The notes below the pieces were generated by a model. The model was not told the origin of the DNA, did no database searches, and saw only the letters and a program-made list of their open reading frames with translations. Below are positions 14,101 to 28,493 of a DNA stretch of 64,000 nt, one piece after another; the first letter of the stretch is position 1, and each line of letters begins with the position of its first letter. Source of the stretch: Monarcha castaneiventris obscurior (Eukaryota > Chordata > Aves > Passeriformes > Monarchidae); assembly GCA_026261815.1 (NCBI GenBank), contig JAMPIT010000890.1, positions 8,524,001 through 8,588,000 of the forward strand, given 5' to 3'. The translations under genes and the position numbers were made by a program.

Positions 14101-17100
14101 GAATTATTCCTGAAGGAGAAGTCTTCTGTTCCCAGAAGTATGTGAGGCTGATCTGTCAAAGTGAGTGGGACAAAAGGATCAGTGTCTAAGCCTTAGTGTT
14201 GTTGCCCCATGGCTACAGCAGTGACTTTGCAACATCAACTGCTCTAATCAGAATGGAAACCAGTACTGGTAAATCCAAGCTAAATTCATTAAGGGAATGC
14301 TCGCATTTGTGTCCAGATGACAGAACTTAGTCAGTTCCACAGACAGCCCACCTCTGAAGCTCACTGTGTCCCCAGAGTATTGGTATGGTGAAGGAGGTTA
14401 GAAGAAGTACAGTACATATTTTAAGTATCTATTGAAAATACAAGGTGATGAATTAACTTGTCTAGCTAAAACACTGGATTCCTTTGATCAAGAATTAATT
14501 TTCATGAAGAATTAACACCAATGGACTGAGGTAATTCTTGGAACTTATTGCAGAGACAAGAGGAAGAAGGGGTAAATCTTTGTGTACCAGAAACAAATTT
14601 AAACTCAAAAAAACAGGGAAGCTGGACTGTGGAAGTCATTACAAGATTAACAGAATAGAAAATTGCCCCGAGTTTATGAGCTAGAAAATCATTTGTGCTT
14701 TCGTGCTTATGGAGAAAGGGACTCTGATGTTCTGCTTCCCAAAATAAAAATAATCTCACATTTGGATTGCTAGCTGTTCTTCCTCCTCCCTGAATTAGCA
14801 ATAGTCTGAGCTGCTTCAGTGGAAGTTACTCAGGTGTTCTTTGTCTGAATTTATACTGGCTATGGAAAAAGTAAGGTAGATAGGAGCACTTTAGTCTCCT
14901 CTGTTCTTTTCTCCTTTCATCTCTGGTGGTTTCCAAGGCTGCAGACTGAAGCTCTTGCACAAGTGCAGCTCCACCCCTGTGTTGCCAGATGATGTGACTG
15001 AGCTGTGCATGAGCCACACGCAGCAGGAGGTGACACTTCTGTCTGGCTGGGGCTCTTGGGGACTTTAGCTGACATGTGCTGCCCTGCCCCATGGTGCAAT
15101 CCTTGGCCTCAGCCTTTGCTTCACATCCTTTTCTGGGGAGATGCTGTGTTCAGACCTTCAGGCATGTCTTTAAGGATGCTTGCTTCCAGTGGCTTGAAGC
15201 TCAGGGTGCAAATCCCCGGGTAACTGTGTGTGGTAGGCAGCTGCAGTCCTAATTTGCCCATAGAAAGCAAAGAAGCATAAAGCTAGGGGCAGAGACCTGG
15301 AGGCCATTTCTAAAGCTATTTATAAATATTTTACTACTTTAGCTGTCTGGTACAGTAGTTGCAGGCCCAGAGGTTAAATACATAAAAGCAATGTCTTTTG
15401 TTTAGTGGCTTAAAGTGCAGCAGAAGGGGAAGGGAGCTAGCATTTTTTTGACGTTAGACAGATGTAAACTGCAAAATTAATCAAAAATTAATAACAACCA
15501 GGAACGATTAGAATCAGAATCAGCTGGGAGAAGTTCTTCAGGGAGAGCAACAGGGATTGCCTTTGGCTTCAGACTCTCCTCTTGCAGCTCCAGAAAACAG
15601 AGGGGTGTTTGCCCTTTTCCTTTTTCTTAGGTGCCAGAGAGTCTAAAATAGCCATGGCAGCATGTTGTGAAAGGGTGATCTGGATCAAAATGCAGTTCCC
15701 AAAAGCAGTTGTGCTCCATGTTCCAGCTCTGGTAACAAGACATGTTGGTCATTATGAAAGAGCAGAGCAAAACTGCATGGTGTCTTCACATTGCTTCTGT
15801 AGAGACAAAATGGAAAAAATACCATCTTTTCTGGTAACATGTTAATTTTAGCTTTGGGGAGATATTTGGAGGTATTATTAAGTGCCTGATACATTTGGAT
15901 AGACAAGATATGTCCATCAGCAGCAAGCAACCAGAGATATTTGCTGATAATGATGCAGTTTCCAAAGTGGCAGAGATAGCACCAAGCAAAGTGTTATAAC
16001 TAGAGGAAGTCACTTCAGGGTAAAATGAACTAATATATAACCAATTCAATTACTGTTTTCTATCAGTGCAAATTTATTAATCAACTTCAGTGATTTGAGA
16101 TTTAATTCATAGGAAGACCAGAGCTAACTCTGTCAGGATTTCTGGATTTGCATTCTTTTCTTCTCAGTATAAGAGAAAATAATGTGAAATACCTCCAGCT
16201 TGCCAGCGATGGGCCTTTCAAGGTCAATATCAGTACTTTTGTTGCCTCATCATGAGAAGCCTGAAATGATCAAGATTCCTGTCTGGTGAGTTGCTCTTAG
16301 GAGGTTTCTGGTTTTGAGTTCTTGGTACTCTATCAATCACGAAATTGTGAAAATGTTTATTTCTTCCCTCCTTTCTCTTTCCTGTGTTCTTTTCAGGAGA
16401 TACAGATAGTCTCTGAGAAATATTAACGTTCAAAAAGTCACTGTTCCTTCAATTATTTGCTCCTGTCCTTTTCTGCATAAACTGCAGACTTTCAAGAGTT
16501 AAAATTACTAGAAAGCCTCCAGCTTTTGACAGATGCTGCCATATAACTGGCTTCATCCAGCCAGCCAATGCTGACTGTGACACTGTAAAGGATCTACACA
16601 TATTTTGTCATTAAATTTATAGAATTTTTTTGTTGTTGTTGATTTCAAAATATGGAAAGTCTTAGTGACAAACCGCAGTGATATTTGCAGAGCAGTTCCC
16701 TCTTCATGTTTGCTGTATGTAACACTGAATGACTTAGAGGACAAGAGAAGTACAATTGCACTTCAACAGAAAGGTTTCTGGGCTTGGGTGCAAGCGCTCT
16801 GCTAGCAGAATGAAAAACAAAACAAAACTTGGAAGTGCACCTAGTGAAAAGACCAAGGTCTGTAGTGTTGTAGGCTTTGATATTTTTGTCATTGCCTAAT
16901 GAAGAAAGGAAAAAATCTTTGGATGTTGAAGTAAAATTATTGTTCTGAACATATTTTGGACTATTCTGTCTACCCTCGTAAAATTGTAGGAAAAAATAAA
17001 TTGCTTGGACTACAAGTATTTTGATGTTTATCCAAAATATTTCCTGTAATCTTAAGGCTTTTGCAATATTGTCTTTATCAGTAAGTGTGTTTTTCTTAGC

Positions 17101-19420
17101 AAATATAGATCAATTTTTTCCAAGAGTTTTAAGTATCTGTGTAAGTTGTCCTTGTCTCCATGATGGTTTTTATTTTATTGTTTCTATAACTAAGATTATT
17201 TCTTAACTGCAAATCTTGTGATGTTGTGATGTATGTAGTGATATTTTCCTTCTTGCACATCATTTCACATACTGTTCTATACCAAGCATCAAAATTGTGA
17301 ATGTACAGCAGCCCATGAGTGATAGAGAGTTCCCCCCATTCTGTGTGTTAAATAATCACTGCACTTCTGCAGGGGTGCAGTGAGAAACAGAAGAGAGAAG
17401 CTGAGACAAGAGAGACAAGATAATGTATCCATAAGTTTTCTGTGCTGCTGAGCTTTTCTGGGAGTCATCATGAAACGATTCACTTGTCCAGACAATGCTG
17501 CCTTTTGCTTCCACTGATTCAGAGAGCAGCAGGAAGAGAGGAGCAGCCTGGAGGAGCTGGCTGTGATGTTAGGGCGGGGCTGAATGTCAGATGTAGGTCT
17601 GCATCAGGCTGGTTTTGTACCTAAAGATAAAGCAGAGGGATTGGTCCGACCCTAAACGTTACATTGCCAGTCTGACAGGTTGCCTGCAGGCAGCTGCCTC
17701 GCCTTTTTACCAATCTCATGACCTGTCTGAATGAGTGATCAGGGAGTTTTTGCTCATCCAGGTAGTCTCCTGAATTTCTAAGAAGTTACCCAAGCCAACC
17801 GGGTCTCACCCCACTCTCACTCTCCGTGCTGATCTGCACATAGCAAGGGCTGCTTCTTTCCCCTCACACAGCCAATGGCAGTGGCTCAGTAGCTCAGAGA
17901 GATCCTTCCTGGAAGGGTGGTGGTTGGAGCTGCAGACTCACAGTCTCCAGCTGTGGCTAAGTGAAAGCTGAGGCATTTGAGAGGTGACCCTGGCCTGTGT
18001 GCAAGCAGGGCTGCAGGCTTGGTGTATGCCTGAGAGAGAGACCCAGAGCTCAGGCACTGCTGTCTCTTTTCAGATGACATTTTCCCCTTATCCTGTTCTC
18101 TGCAATGCTGTGTTTCCCAACAGGAGATGATGCTGTAACTCTTCCTTCTGTGCCTTGTGTGAAAAGCATAGCTTCTCCTCTCTGCTTGTCATTGCAAAGT
18201 ACGTGCAGAAAACATTACAGAATGGGTTCACCACACTCTGTACCTCTCTTTCTTCATACTAAAATACTCCCTGCTGAGTACTGTCTGTTTTGAAATTCCC
18301 ACTTTTGTTAAGATTTGGGTAAACTTACTAAGCCCCTTTCACTTTTTAAATTCTGCATTTGTACAGGCTTCAAGTAATACACCTTTGTTTTTCCTCTAAA
18401 GAAACAGCAAAATCACTGGAGAGTTCTTCTGACTTGTTTACCACAGTGTTTAAGAAACAAAAGTAGCTGTGTGTTCTTGACATACCATACTTTGCAAATT
18501 TTTGAAAGCTGATGAGTCGAAGTAGCTGAAATTAAAGATATACATTCATTTCAGAAAGTTGCTGTAAAAGCAAGAGGAACGGTGTTGTCTGCCTGCACTG
18601 TGTACTGCTGATCTCTTACCATGGTCAAGCATTTTTCTGATGACAAAGGAGAGGAAAAGAGTGGAGAGATGATGAAATCCAGCTAGTGAGGTAAGAATCC
18701 CTCTTTTTTGAGTTGTCTGTGGAGGTTTCTATCCCAAGTAGAAGCTGAAAAGTGACATTTCTCTTTCCAACCTGGGATAGATCAGTTACCTTCTGAAGAA
18801 AAGGGCTTCAGGGACCCTACGTGAGACACAGCACAGCACCCTGGAACAAAAGTACAATAAGAGTTTGTAGTAAGTAAAGTAGCTGTATGTGCATGTTAGT
18901 GTTTGAACGCAAGGTAGAATTTTATCACCTGCAGAAGTTCCTTTGTTGACTTAGCTACTCAGTGGCTCAGTTGCATTCTTCAGGGGAAAATTAAAGGTAA
19001 CAAATTTTAGTACACATTGTCTAAGTGTAGCACAGTTTATACTTTCTCGCAAGGTTTATTTTGCATGGATGCTTCTACTCCTCAGCAGAGAACAGAACTG
19101 AAAGCAATCACAAGCAAAGCAAGGATTGTCTCTTTTAGCACAGCAAGTTGCTGGAAAGAGGATTTGCCCTTTCTGTGACTTTGGTTACAAACACTTTAGC
19201 TGATCAGTAAAGCAGATGATATATTTGTTCCATTGCTGAAGCTATCTTTGACCTCATTTCCTCACAATATCCCCAACTAGAGGGTAATCAATTGGAACTA
19301 TTTGGAGTTACTTTTAGCCCAATGAAAACTAGAGACCATCCAAAAAATGATGTTACATGTGCAGGAACATAGCAGTAATAACTTTTTAGTGCTGCTGCTG
19401 CAGACTGTGGTGTTGATGGT

Positions 19421-19775
19421 AGAGTAGTTTGGGTTGGAAGGGATCTCTTGAGATCTACTGATCAAGCCACTCTGCTCAAGCAGGGGCAGGTCGAACCAGT
19501 TCAGGACTATGTCCAGTTGGATTTTTAACAGCTCCACAACCTGTTTCTGTGTTTTACCACCTTCACTATTTAAATGGTATATCCTTGATGGAATACAGAA
19601 TATGAAATTTCATGTGCTTTGCTGTATATCCGCTGTTTCTTCTCCAGGCTGAACAGTCCCAGCTCACTCATCCTCTCCATATATGAGAGATGTTCCAGTC
19701 CCTTAGACATACTTATGGCCCTGGCCTGGTCCCACACTGGTACACTCACTGGAAGCAACAATCTTAAACTGTTTG
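19421..19775 (-). mobile_element. CR1 LINE fragment
   Basis: A reverse-oriented CR1 copy. The plus strand shows GGGTTGGAAGGGATCTCTTG near its 3' end and then CTTCTCCAGGCTGAACAGTC and the following segment, which is the complement of the FSLEK region of the CR1 protein. The reverse-strand frame at 19570-19800 reads KGLEHLSYMERMSELGLFSL. The copy is diverged, with an AT-rich stretch around 19560-19620. Confidence 0.85.
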
Positions 19776-22700
19776 TGGACTTGTGCTCTTCTCTGAGCAA
19801 AATTGTAATACCTAAGTAAATTATGCAAATGTAGGACTTATTCCAGGAAGGTGTTGTACAATCTCATTTTCTCTAGCACTTGATATGACCTCTCAACACT
19901 CAGCATAAGACTTTTGAATACTACACAACAGAAATGTGGAAACAACACTTCATGGTTAAGTTAGACTTGAACCCTCTTATTCCTACATTACATCCTTGCA
20001 CTGCCAAATGGTGATGTTAACTTTCCATAAATTGAGTAGAGAAGACAGTTGATGGATGGTAAAATCACTGATATTATGATTCATAGCTTTTTTTTTTCCT
20101 CCTCTTCCCGATTGGGGCACAGTCCTGAAAGAGTTTTTTTCTCTCAGTTTGAAATTGGTGACTCTCCACCCAGTCACAGGATGGGAGAGTTATTTAGCGA
20201 GTCCTGAATCACTCTTTGATTCTGAAATAGTGAGCCTGGAAATAAAGGTTCACATTATTGTGGATGATACACGTGAGGAAATGTGATTCTCAGTTTATGA
20301 GTGCTGTATATATTCAGCCTAACTGATGAAAGTTCATGAAAGTGGTGTTGTAAATAGATTTACCAGAAGAAATATTTTAACTTATTTCGAGCGATAAGTA
20401 TTGATCAAGCAAAGGGAGCAAAGAGTGCTGAATAAGTAATCCAGCTATATTAGACCTCTATGCCTCAGGGAAATATTGGGAATTGATATTTAAATAAAAG
20501 TTTCTCCTAGTAGCACATAGATTAAGTAAATAAAAAAAATAAATTAACAAATTCCTCCTAACTTAATGGAAACTATCAGTAATTTGGCAAGTCCAAGTGT
20601 TTACTTATCCTCATTCCAGAAGAATAGTTTTCATCTTCCAGAAGCCAAGGACTTGTCAAATTGGCTTATCTAGCCTCAGGTGGTCAGAGTAAAACTAGTT
20701 CTTTCAGACTGTGTTTTCCAATGCTTCCCAGCTGCCATTTACTACACTGTTCTTCCTCCCACTGCTGACATACCACTCCTACATGGTAGGTAGGGCTCTA
20801 GTCAACATGCCAAATATACCAGGCCTCTTGGAGGGTCAGAACAGAGGCTGGATGTGAGCTGGTGTCCTTTGAAGGCAGGCTGGCAGCACTCAAGCACTTC
20901 AGTGTGCTCCTCTCATGGACAGGGACATATCTGCTGCAGGACAGTTTCCTCCATGTGACCTCAGCTTCCACACTTAGGGTTTTCAGTGGTCTGACAAGTT
21001 GGATTAAGGCAATTTCTCACAGGTAAGCAATGCAGGTAAAGGCAGCTGCTGGGGCCTTGGGCTGGTGCAGGAGAACAGAGTAGTAGTGAAGAGGCTACAA
21101 GAACTACAGCATTTATGTCAGGATCACTTTCCAGGAATGGATAATAACGAAACCCTGACCAACAGACACAGACCTATCAGGGAGGATGTGAAATACTGCG
21201 GATTTCAGCTGCTTCTGTATAAAAGACAGGTGAACACATAAAACATGAGATATTGTAAATCTGATACTGGTTTGAGACTAATATTTCCCCCTTGCCTACT
21301 TGTGTTCTGGGTAAATATTACTTGGCTTGTTGAAAGCCAGTCAGTCACTTGCAGTTCCAGTCATTCCCGTGACTGGCAAGAGGGCACTTGTCAGACTGAA
21401 GCCAGGTCCGTGGGACTGGTCAGAATGACTGGCAGGAGATATCCTGCCTGACAAAGGCAGTGGCATGCCTTTGTGGGTGTCCAAGAGTGGTTGGACATGC
21501 CCTGCACACACCCAGGGCTTTAGGACTCCAAAAAAAGTGTTTATGTGTTTAGAAATTATTCAACTGTCAAAAGCTGCCATCAAAAGCTGCCGTCATATCA
21601 AGTACGTAAGCTAATAATGTGAGAGGAGACCTAAATCTGCTCTGAATTAAAAGGGGAAAAAAATCACTCCAAAGGCAGCAAGCTATTCCATATCTGCCTC
21701 TCGTAAGTCCTGGTGAATGTTCTTTGAAAGAATTAGTGGTGGTCAGTGTCAAAAGCGGGGTACTGTGCTGGGTGAAGCTCAAATCTGACTGCAACATGTA
21801 CAGCTTGGATATGAATAAAGAAAGGTTTCAAAAGAGCTGCAGGACAGGCTTCTGTCAATTATTGACACCTCAAAAGTAGGGCAAGGTTAATGCCATTGTG
21901 CCACCTCCAAATAATATTTGTAAATCACAGAAGAAGAGAACATGACAGATTATCAAGGAATAAGCATAAGGAATATTGGATAAAATTACACATAATTAAA
22001 TCCAAGATTAAAAAACCAAATATTTGTTATAAGAGAACTTAATCAAGAAGGTTAAGGCAAACTACTCTTTGGAATATGTCCTTGACAACTGGGACAAAAG
22101 TTAATATAAAAACAGAAAAGCCATTTTCCAGCCCACATCTCTTGCAAATATGATCTGCAGGGGGCAAGATATATGCATACTTTTGTAGGGTTGAATCTTA
22201 ACAGCTCCTTTCCCTCATTGCTAATGTTGGAATCCCATTTTTCTGAAATGAATGTTTCTAATTATATGTTCATGGAGCTGCATCTTGAGCTTTAATGCAT
22301 CACAGCTAAGTGCTTTACTGAATCTAGATGTAAATGAAAAGCTTGATAGAATAAACTATAAATAACTCTCTTAAAAATCAGCTTCATTAGGAAACTCATG
22401 CTTGAGTGAATTACTCCATTTTCCATAAACATCCACTCTGATTTACAAGTTGCGTGGAAAATTAAATCGTTATCACAGCCACAAAAGAACCTCGTCGTGG
22501 CTTAACTTTTCCACGTGTCCAGCACATTGTAATGTCTGTACTAATTAACTTGGTTTTTCATGCTTAGTTTCAGCTTCTAAGATATCTCACTGCACTGAAG
22601 ATGTTTCTGCTTTCAGTTCTGAGGAGACTGAGCTCTTGCACTGGGAAGTGCTTGTGCCCCGGCAAAAGGCGCTGCTGAGGACGGATTTGTGGATGGCGCT

Positions 22701-25700
22701 TGTCTCCTTGTCACAGGTTGTGAAGGCCCTGTGAAAGCAGGGCTTTTAGGCACTCAGGAAAGGCCCCCTGGCCAGTACAATTGATCACATTACTTTGGAT
22801 GGTCTGGTGAACTCGTTCATGGCATTGGTTTAGATGTGCTGTGTCTCTTAAAAATAATGCTGTTTACCATTCTTACTCTGTGTGGCTAATATAGAATATC
22901 CTGAGTGTCTGCTGTCTTTTGAATATTACCACAATGTATTCCATAAGAAACATACAAAATGACTAGGCAATGAAACAATTAATTGATTTTATAATGAAGC
23001 ATGAAATCAAAGAGACTTTGGGATAGAGCTGAGAGAAGCTGGTGTCTGATCTGATTAAGATCAATGTTATTTTCCGCCTATTAGAGCCCAGGGGCCACTG
23101 GTGAAGTCATTGGTCTTAGCTTAGCAGTCATGGAACAGTTTGACAGGTTTGACTTAGCAATATATGAGTGACAGCTCGCTCTTGGGAGGGTCCTCAGTGC
23201 AACAGGGATGTGGTTGTTTCGACGTGGCCAGATTTACATCATGGGGAGGAAAATGGAACTGCAAATAATTCAGTGGGTTCTGTACCTTTTGATCACATGA
23301 GAAGTTCTTTGCTGAGCTGGAATGGGGAATTCAGTGTCCCCGTATGGTTAAACTAATCAGTGTACTTTGCAGAAATGTTAGACATCAGTAGAGTCATGAA
23401 TTATTAGAATTATTCAGTAGAATAATTATTATTAGTAATACTATTATACTTTGCAGAAATGTTAGACATCAGTAGAGTCATGAATTATTAGAATTATTCA
23501 GTAGAACAATTATTATTGGTAATACTGTTATTAGTAGAATCATTATAGTGAACAGCAGGCCTAAAGAAATTCAAGATGCTCAGCTGCTTTCGCTCTGTGG
23601 TGTGGCTTGGTTTTGTTTCCTCCATGGTGCTTTCCATGCAGCCACCAGGCTGGGCAAGATGAATTTAAGAGAGAAAGGCTTCTCAACCAGGGGGATGTTT
23701 TGCATCCACCTGGCTCCCCATGGACTTGTGTTTACACAATCAGGATGTAATTGATAAATGTCTCAAAAGATTTCTTTGATTTATAGACCAATAGGGGCAT
23801 CTCGGCTCCAGAAAACTGCAGTTGTATCATTGAGTAGTGGCCTGGGTAAGGAAATGTTCTTTACCTTAAAGTATAAGCAGAAAATTTTTTCAATAGAAGA
23901 ATTTCTAGGAGAGTAATAATTACACTCACCTGATGCATGCTACAGAAATCTCTCAGATTGAAGGGGATCATTATGAGAGCTAAGCAGGATTTAGAATTTG
24001 CCCCTGTACAAGGAAGTCCGGTATTTGCATGCAGAGGTTTGCTGATATAAAATGCTCATGTTTCAAGGTTTTTAACTGGGGATCAAAGTTCTTAAAAATC
24101 AAGGATTTACCAATGTAGAAGTATTTTCAATGTCAACAAGATATTTTCATACTCAAGGTTTGTAAAATGCACATGACTTGAATTACTGAAAGGCACTTCT
24201 TAACTTCTCTGCTTATCCAGATTTTTCCATTTTCAATGCCTTGGAGGAGGGGCCAAGGGTAAAAGCATTCTTTTGGCAAAAAAAATATCTTAGAGCTATT
24301 GTTCCCTTACCAAAATCATTTTCTAATGAATCACCTTATTTTCTGTGACTCCCACACATCAAGCAGTTCAGGCAGAGAGATATTTGTGATGCCATCCCTG
24401 CATGAGAATGGGAGTCAATACATTCCCTCTGGGTCAAAAGGAAAGGTAGTTTTGTCTTTTAACTGCCAGAAAGTAAGTCATGTCAGAGAGCTCAGGAAAA
24501 TGAATTACGCTAATTTCTGTACAAGCCAACCTGAAATAAACTACTGATGGGTTTTGGGGGGTTTTTGAGTTTTTAAAAGTATTCTAGTCTAATACAGTAA
24601 ATTTCCCATAAAATCTGTGCTTCCCTGGAAAATGAAGAGCTCTTGATTAGTTATGTGATACAATGAAGATATATTCAGTCCTTTGCTGAGTTCTTGATTT
24701 TTAGCAAAACTTTGAATGTTGATTGTATTAATACATCTCTGCAATATCACACTGATATTTTTTCATTGCATAGCTGGCTAAGGTATAACTAAGAAGCAGA
24801 ATAAAATGTTTTAAATATTTAGCCAGGATAGGAAATGTGAAAATGAGCAACAGTTAAGTAAAGGAAATATCTGTCAATACATTTTTGAAGACAGCTCGAG
24901 AGAGTTCTTAAGTGAGCAAGACAAAGTGAAATAATATTCACACAATCAAACATGGCTGCAAAAATTAATCAATTTAAATAATTTCTAGCATGTTAATACA
25001 TGTTTAGATACATTAAACTTACAGTGATTCTATCCTTGATTTACCAGCACGCTTTTAATGTGAAGCTGGATGGCATTTTGGCACTGGGGGACAAAACTAT
25101 GGCACTGACACTGGGATGTGAACTGCTTCAGCAGCCCCTCTGCTGAGGGAGGATATCTGTGAGCTAGCTAAGTCTCATTACTGAAGGGTGGACCATGGGT
25201 TGAGGGAGGTGTCAATTCTGTTGTGAAATATCCCTCTGGAACAGTGGCACTATTTTAAGATCAAAATGTGGCAGACACCTTACTAAGGGAGAAGCCCGTG
25301 CTCCATAACTCATTGTCTCTTCACTTTTCACAGGTTTGTCACGTTTCAGCAGTTCTCCATATCCCGGTGAAATCATCACAGGTCCATTTTATTCAGCTGA
25401 GTCACACTGCTCTGTATTCCTGTTTCAAGCTATGGGTGAGTGCAAGGCAGTAGGTGAGTGTAACACCACTTTATGAATATAAACCCTTTCATGCTAGACC
25501 TTACAAACAAACAGCACTAGCTTTGTTAGCAGCCTCTCCTTGTTCTTTATACTAAGCAAGAATCCTGAGGGTTTAAAGCATCGTGTAAATCTGCTAGCTA
25601 ATATAGGCTGGCATGTTTTGGGAAATCTGACTTTTACTACAGTAGTAATACCCTAAAAGTTTAAGCGATTTTTGGTACAGTTAACATTAGAATTTTATGT

Positions 25701-27028
25701 ATGGATGCTTCTTTGGTCTTAATCAAACTTAATTTCATTCTGCAAAAGGTACAAAATGAATCTATGTAGTAAACTCATAGATTCCATAAACTTATGGAAG
25801 CTATTGGTCTCTTTTTGGGAATATTTTGCTTCCTATAAAATGTGAAGGACATGCACTATCTAGCATGCTCGCCCTGAGAAATTCTGCTTTTATACTTCTT
25901 TCTAAAATCTACCAAATATCTTTTTCTTCAAACCAGTGACGGTTTAGCAGAGTATTTTTTAACTTCAATTAACCTTAACCAAGAAAATTCTCTCTCAGTG
26001 TAAGAATCCAAAACCCCATAGTTTTGGAAACTAAATCTAAATCTCGGGCTAAGTTTCCTGTGTACATATTTCTCATACCTTGGAGCCAAAAGTTTTTTGG
26101 AAGATATTTTTGGAGCAGTATTTGTAAAACTAAAATTAGGAGTTTGCTGACACCCCGGTTGTTAAGGGTGCTGAGTTACCTCTTTTAAACAAAAATACTT
26201 AACAAATCATTACATTTTCTAAGCCAAAAAGCAGTTCTATGTATTCAGTTTTGACTGCAGTAAATCTTTTAATGAGACAACTATTAAACCAGATCAGTGG
26301 CTGTAATTGCTGCACCACAAAGGAAAATAAAGATGCCTTCAACTTCTCTTCTTTGACTTTAGTTCTTCTTTTCAGTTCTGCCTGAGCTGCATCTTCCCTT
26401 GGAGCCTTCTTATGGGATGTATGACATCACTCACAATTACCATGTCCAGAAGAATATGGTATCAACTCAACTTTACATTTCCTGTCCAGAGGTGACCCCT
26501 TCAATTAGGTGGATGTAGAAAAGCTGTGGGATCAGATTAAGAGAGTTATGATATTCTCTGGAGAAAGCAGGAGGCTCTCTAGGTAGCACAAAGTCAGTGG
26601 GGATCAGGAAGCAGGGAAATGCTAATGCCAGGAAGCAAATGTAGAAATCATGATACGTGCCAAATCTGTCAAGACTAATAATTAGTATTAGCAATAAGTT
26701 ATGCAGTTATCATCAGATCACAAGGAAATATTGACAGCAAATTTAACAAGATGTTTATGTATTTAATCCTTTGGTTGATGTTTTGTTTATAAAGTGCTAC
26801 AATGGTAATGGACATGTCGTGCCTTCAGTGAGGCCTCTTCAGTGAAATAAAAACAAGTCGGTGCATGGCTAAAATGGAAGCTGCAGGGTTTTGCACGGTG
26901 CTGCCCTGTGTGTCATGCCATGTTCCCACTACACCAAATCAGGGCCAGGCAGGTCTGAAGTGAGAGGCACTGAAAGAAACAAGAAAAGGGAGAAGATACA
27001 GCCTCAGCTGCAGAGGGCAGATTTTGGC
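19776..27028. other. Non-coding, no gene recognised
   Basis: Unique AT-rich sequence around the 84-bp duplication at 23.4 kb. Some short frames carry splice-like borders (for example 25335-25436, AG before and GTGAGT after), but no recognisable protein. Confidence 0.7.
23363..23530. repeat. Tandem duplication, 84-bp unit, two copies
   Basis: Two adjacent copies, 23363-23446 and 23447-23530, are nearly identical. Each starts TACTTTGCAGAAATGTTAGA and ends in an AT-rich ATTATT/AGTAAT stretch. The few differences (for example AATAATTATT against AACAATTATT) suggest a recent duplication. Confidence 0.94.
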
Positions 27029-27650
27029 CTATTCAGGATGCTGGTTTGTGTGCCCAGATGACCAAGAACGCCAATGGCATCCTGGGCTGTATCAGGAGCT
27101 GTGTGGCCAGCAGGACCAGGGAAGTGATTCTTCCCCTGTTGTCAGCACTGGTGAGAGCTCAAGTCCCGTGTCCAGTTCGGGGTGCTCCAGTTCAGGAAGG
27201 ACAGTTGAGGTCCTGGGGTGTGTCCAGGGAAGGGCAGCAAAGCTGGTGAAGGGGCTGGAGCACAAGTCCTATCAGGAGCTGCTGAGGGTGCTGGGGGTGT
27301 TTAGCCTGGAGAAGAGAAGGCTCAAAGGTGATCCTCAAAGGAGAGTGTAGCCAGGTGGGGATCAGTCTGTTCTCCCAGGCAGCCAGTGACAGGACAAGAG
27401 TACATAGGCTTAAACTGCTCCAGGGGATGTTTATGTTAGACATAAGGGAGAAATTCTTCACAGAAAGGGTGATTAGACAATGGAATGGGCTGCCCAGGGA
27501 GATGGTGGAGTCACCATCCCTGGAGGTGTTTAAGGAATGACTGGATGTGGCGCTTAGTGCCGTGGTCTAATTGACGAGGTGGTGTTTGGTCATAGGCTGG
27601 ACTTGATGATCTCAAAGGTTTTTTTCCAATCCAATTGATTCTGTGACTTG
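27029..27650 (+). mobile_element. CR1 LINE, 5'-truncated
   Basis: A plus-strand CR1 copy. Frames at 27046-27249 and 27328-27540 keep fragments of the CR1 ORF2 C-terminus, including [17 protein letters not shown] and [17 protein letters not shown]. The copy ends with the TTGATGATCTCAAAGG and GATTCTGTGA 3' signature near 27650. Internal frameshifts and stops mean it cannot code. The frames here are transposon relics, not host genes. Confidence 0.93.
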
Positions 27651-28478
27651 CAGAGAACAGCTCTCTGTGTTGAGCAGACTTTTAATTTTGGAAATTAGGT
27701 GGGGAAAAAGTGAGCAGGGTGAAAGAGTTAGAACAGAAAGGCTAATTCTCTCAAAGGCCAAATCCTAGTGATTTGTGCCCAGAAATAGTTCTCCTTAGCA
27801 ACGTGAAAATGCAACAAAGCTGTTTTTTTAATGCATGTGTGAAGATCAGTGTTGTAAACCAACTTCTGTTCTCACTATCCTAACACAAATGTATAAGCCA
27901 AATTGAAGCTTGTGATATAACAGTAGAAATTGGTTCTCTGACTTGAGGAAAGTGATTTGTTACTTGGGACCAAAGGCGGAAGGAGACACTGACAGGAGGA
28001 AAACCAAACTGTATTTTATCAACAGCTTTCACTGAAAAGCAACTTAGTATTTCTCCAGGAGAGAATAAGGAAACTCAAGAATTTATTTAATAGTGTTTAT
28101 CTGTTATAATATGCAGCTATGTTTCATGAGTTTAACTGTAGCAAAGCTTTCTTTACAATCTAATACCCCTTCATGCTGCTGAAAGAATAAAAAATGCTTG
28201 TTTTCTGTAGCCCAACCTTCTCCTGAGCTGAGCAGTTGGATGGAGAGTTCAAAATTGCAGCTGCCAGAATAAATGATCAGTAAACGTACAGTTAACTTCA
28301 GCAGTGACTATTGTTCCCTATATTGAGAAATGTTTTTTTAATTTAAATTAATTTTTATCAAAGTGTGTGTATGTGTGCACCCACATGCAGGCACACCCAG
28401 AAATTGAGGGTGTGTGATTTGACCTGCCTACAGTTCTAATGCAAAATTTTCTGTAGTATTTCTACATAAAACTGGTTT

Positions 28479-28493
28479 AAAAAAAAAAAAAAA
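28479..28493. repeat. A15 homopolymer
   Basis: A run of fifteen A followed by CAAACCC. It might be the poly-A remnant of a retroposed element, but no recognisable element or target duplication was found beside it. Confidence 0.75.

Larger units (their letters stand above)
8322..19420. other. Non-coding, no gene recognised
   Basis: Apart from the 112-bp tandem duplication (9.9-10.1 kb) and the GT-rich tract (14.0 kb), this is unique sequence. A smaller imperfect repeat of GGTAACTGGTAACT type lies at 9716-9745. No conserved coding segment was recognised. Confidence 0.7.

Noticed and set aside
13953..14159. Asn/Gln/Lys/Pro-rich frame on the minus strand
   Set aside because: It is the complement of the GT-rich low-complexity tract.
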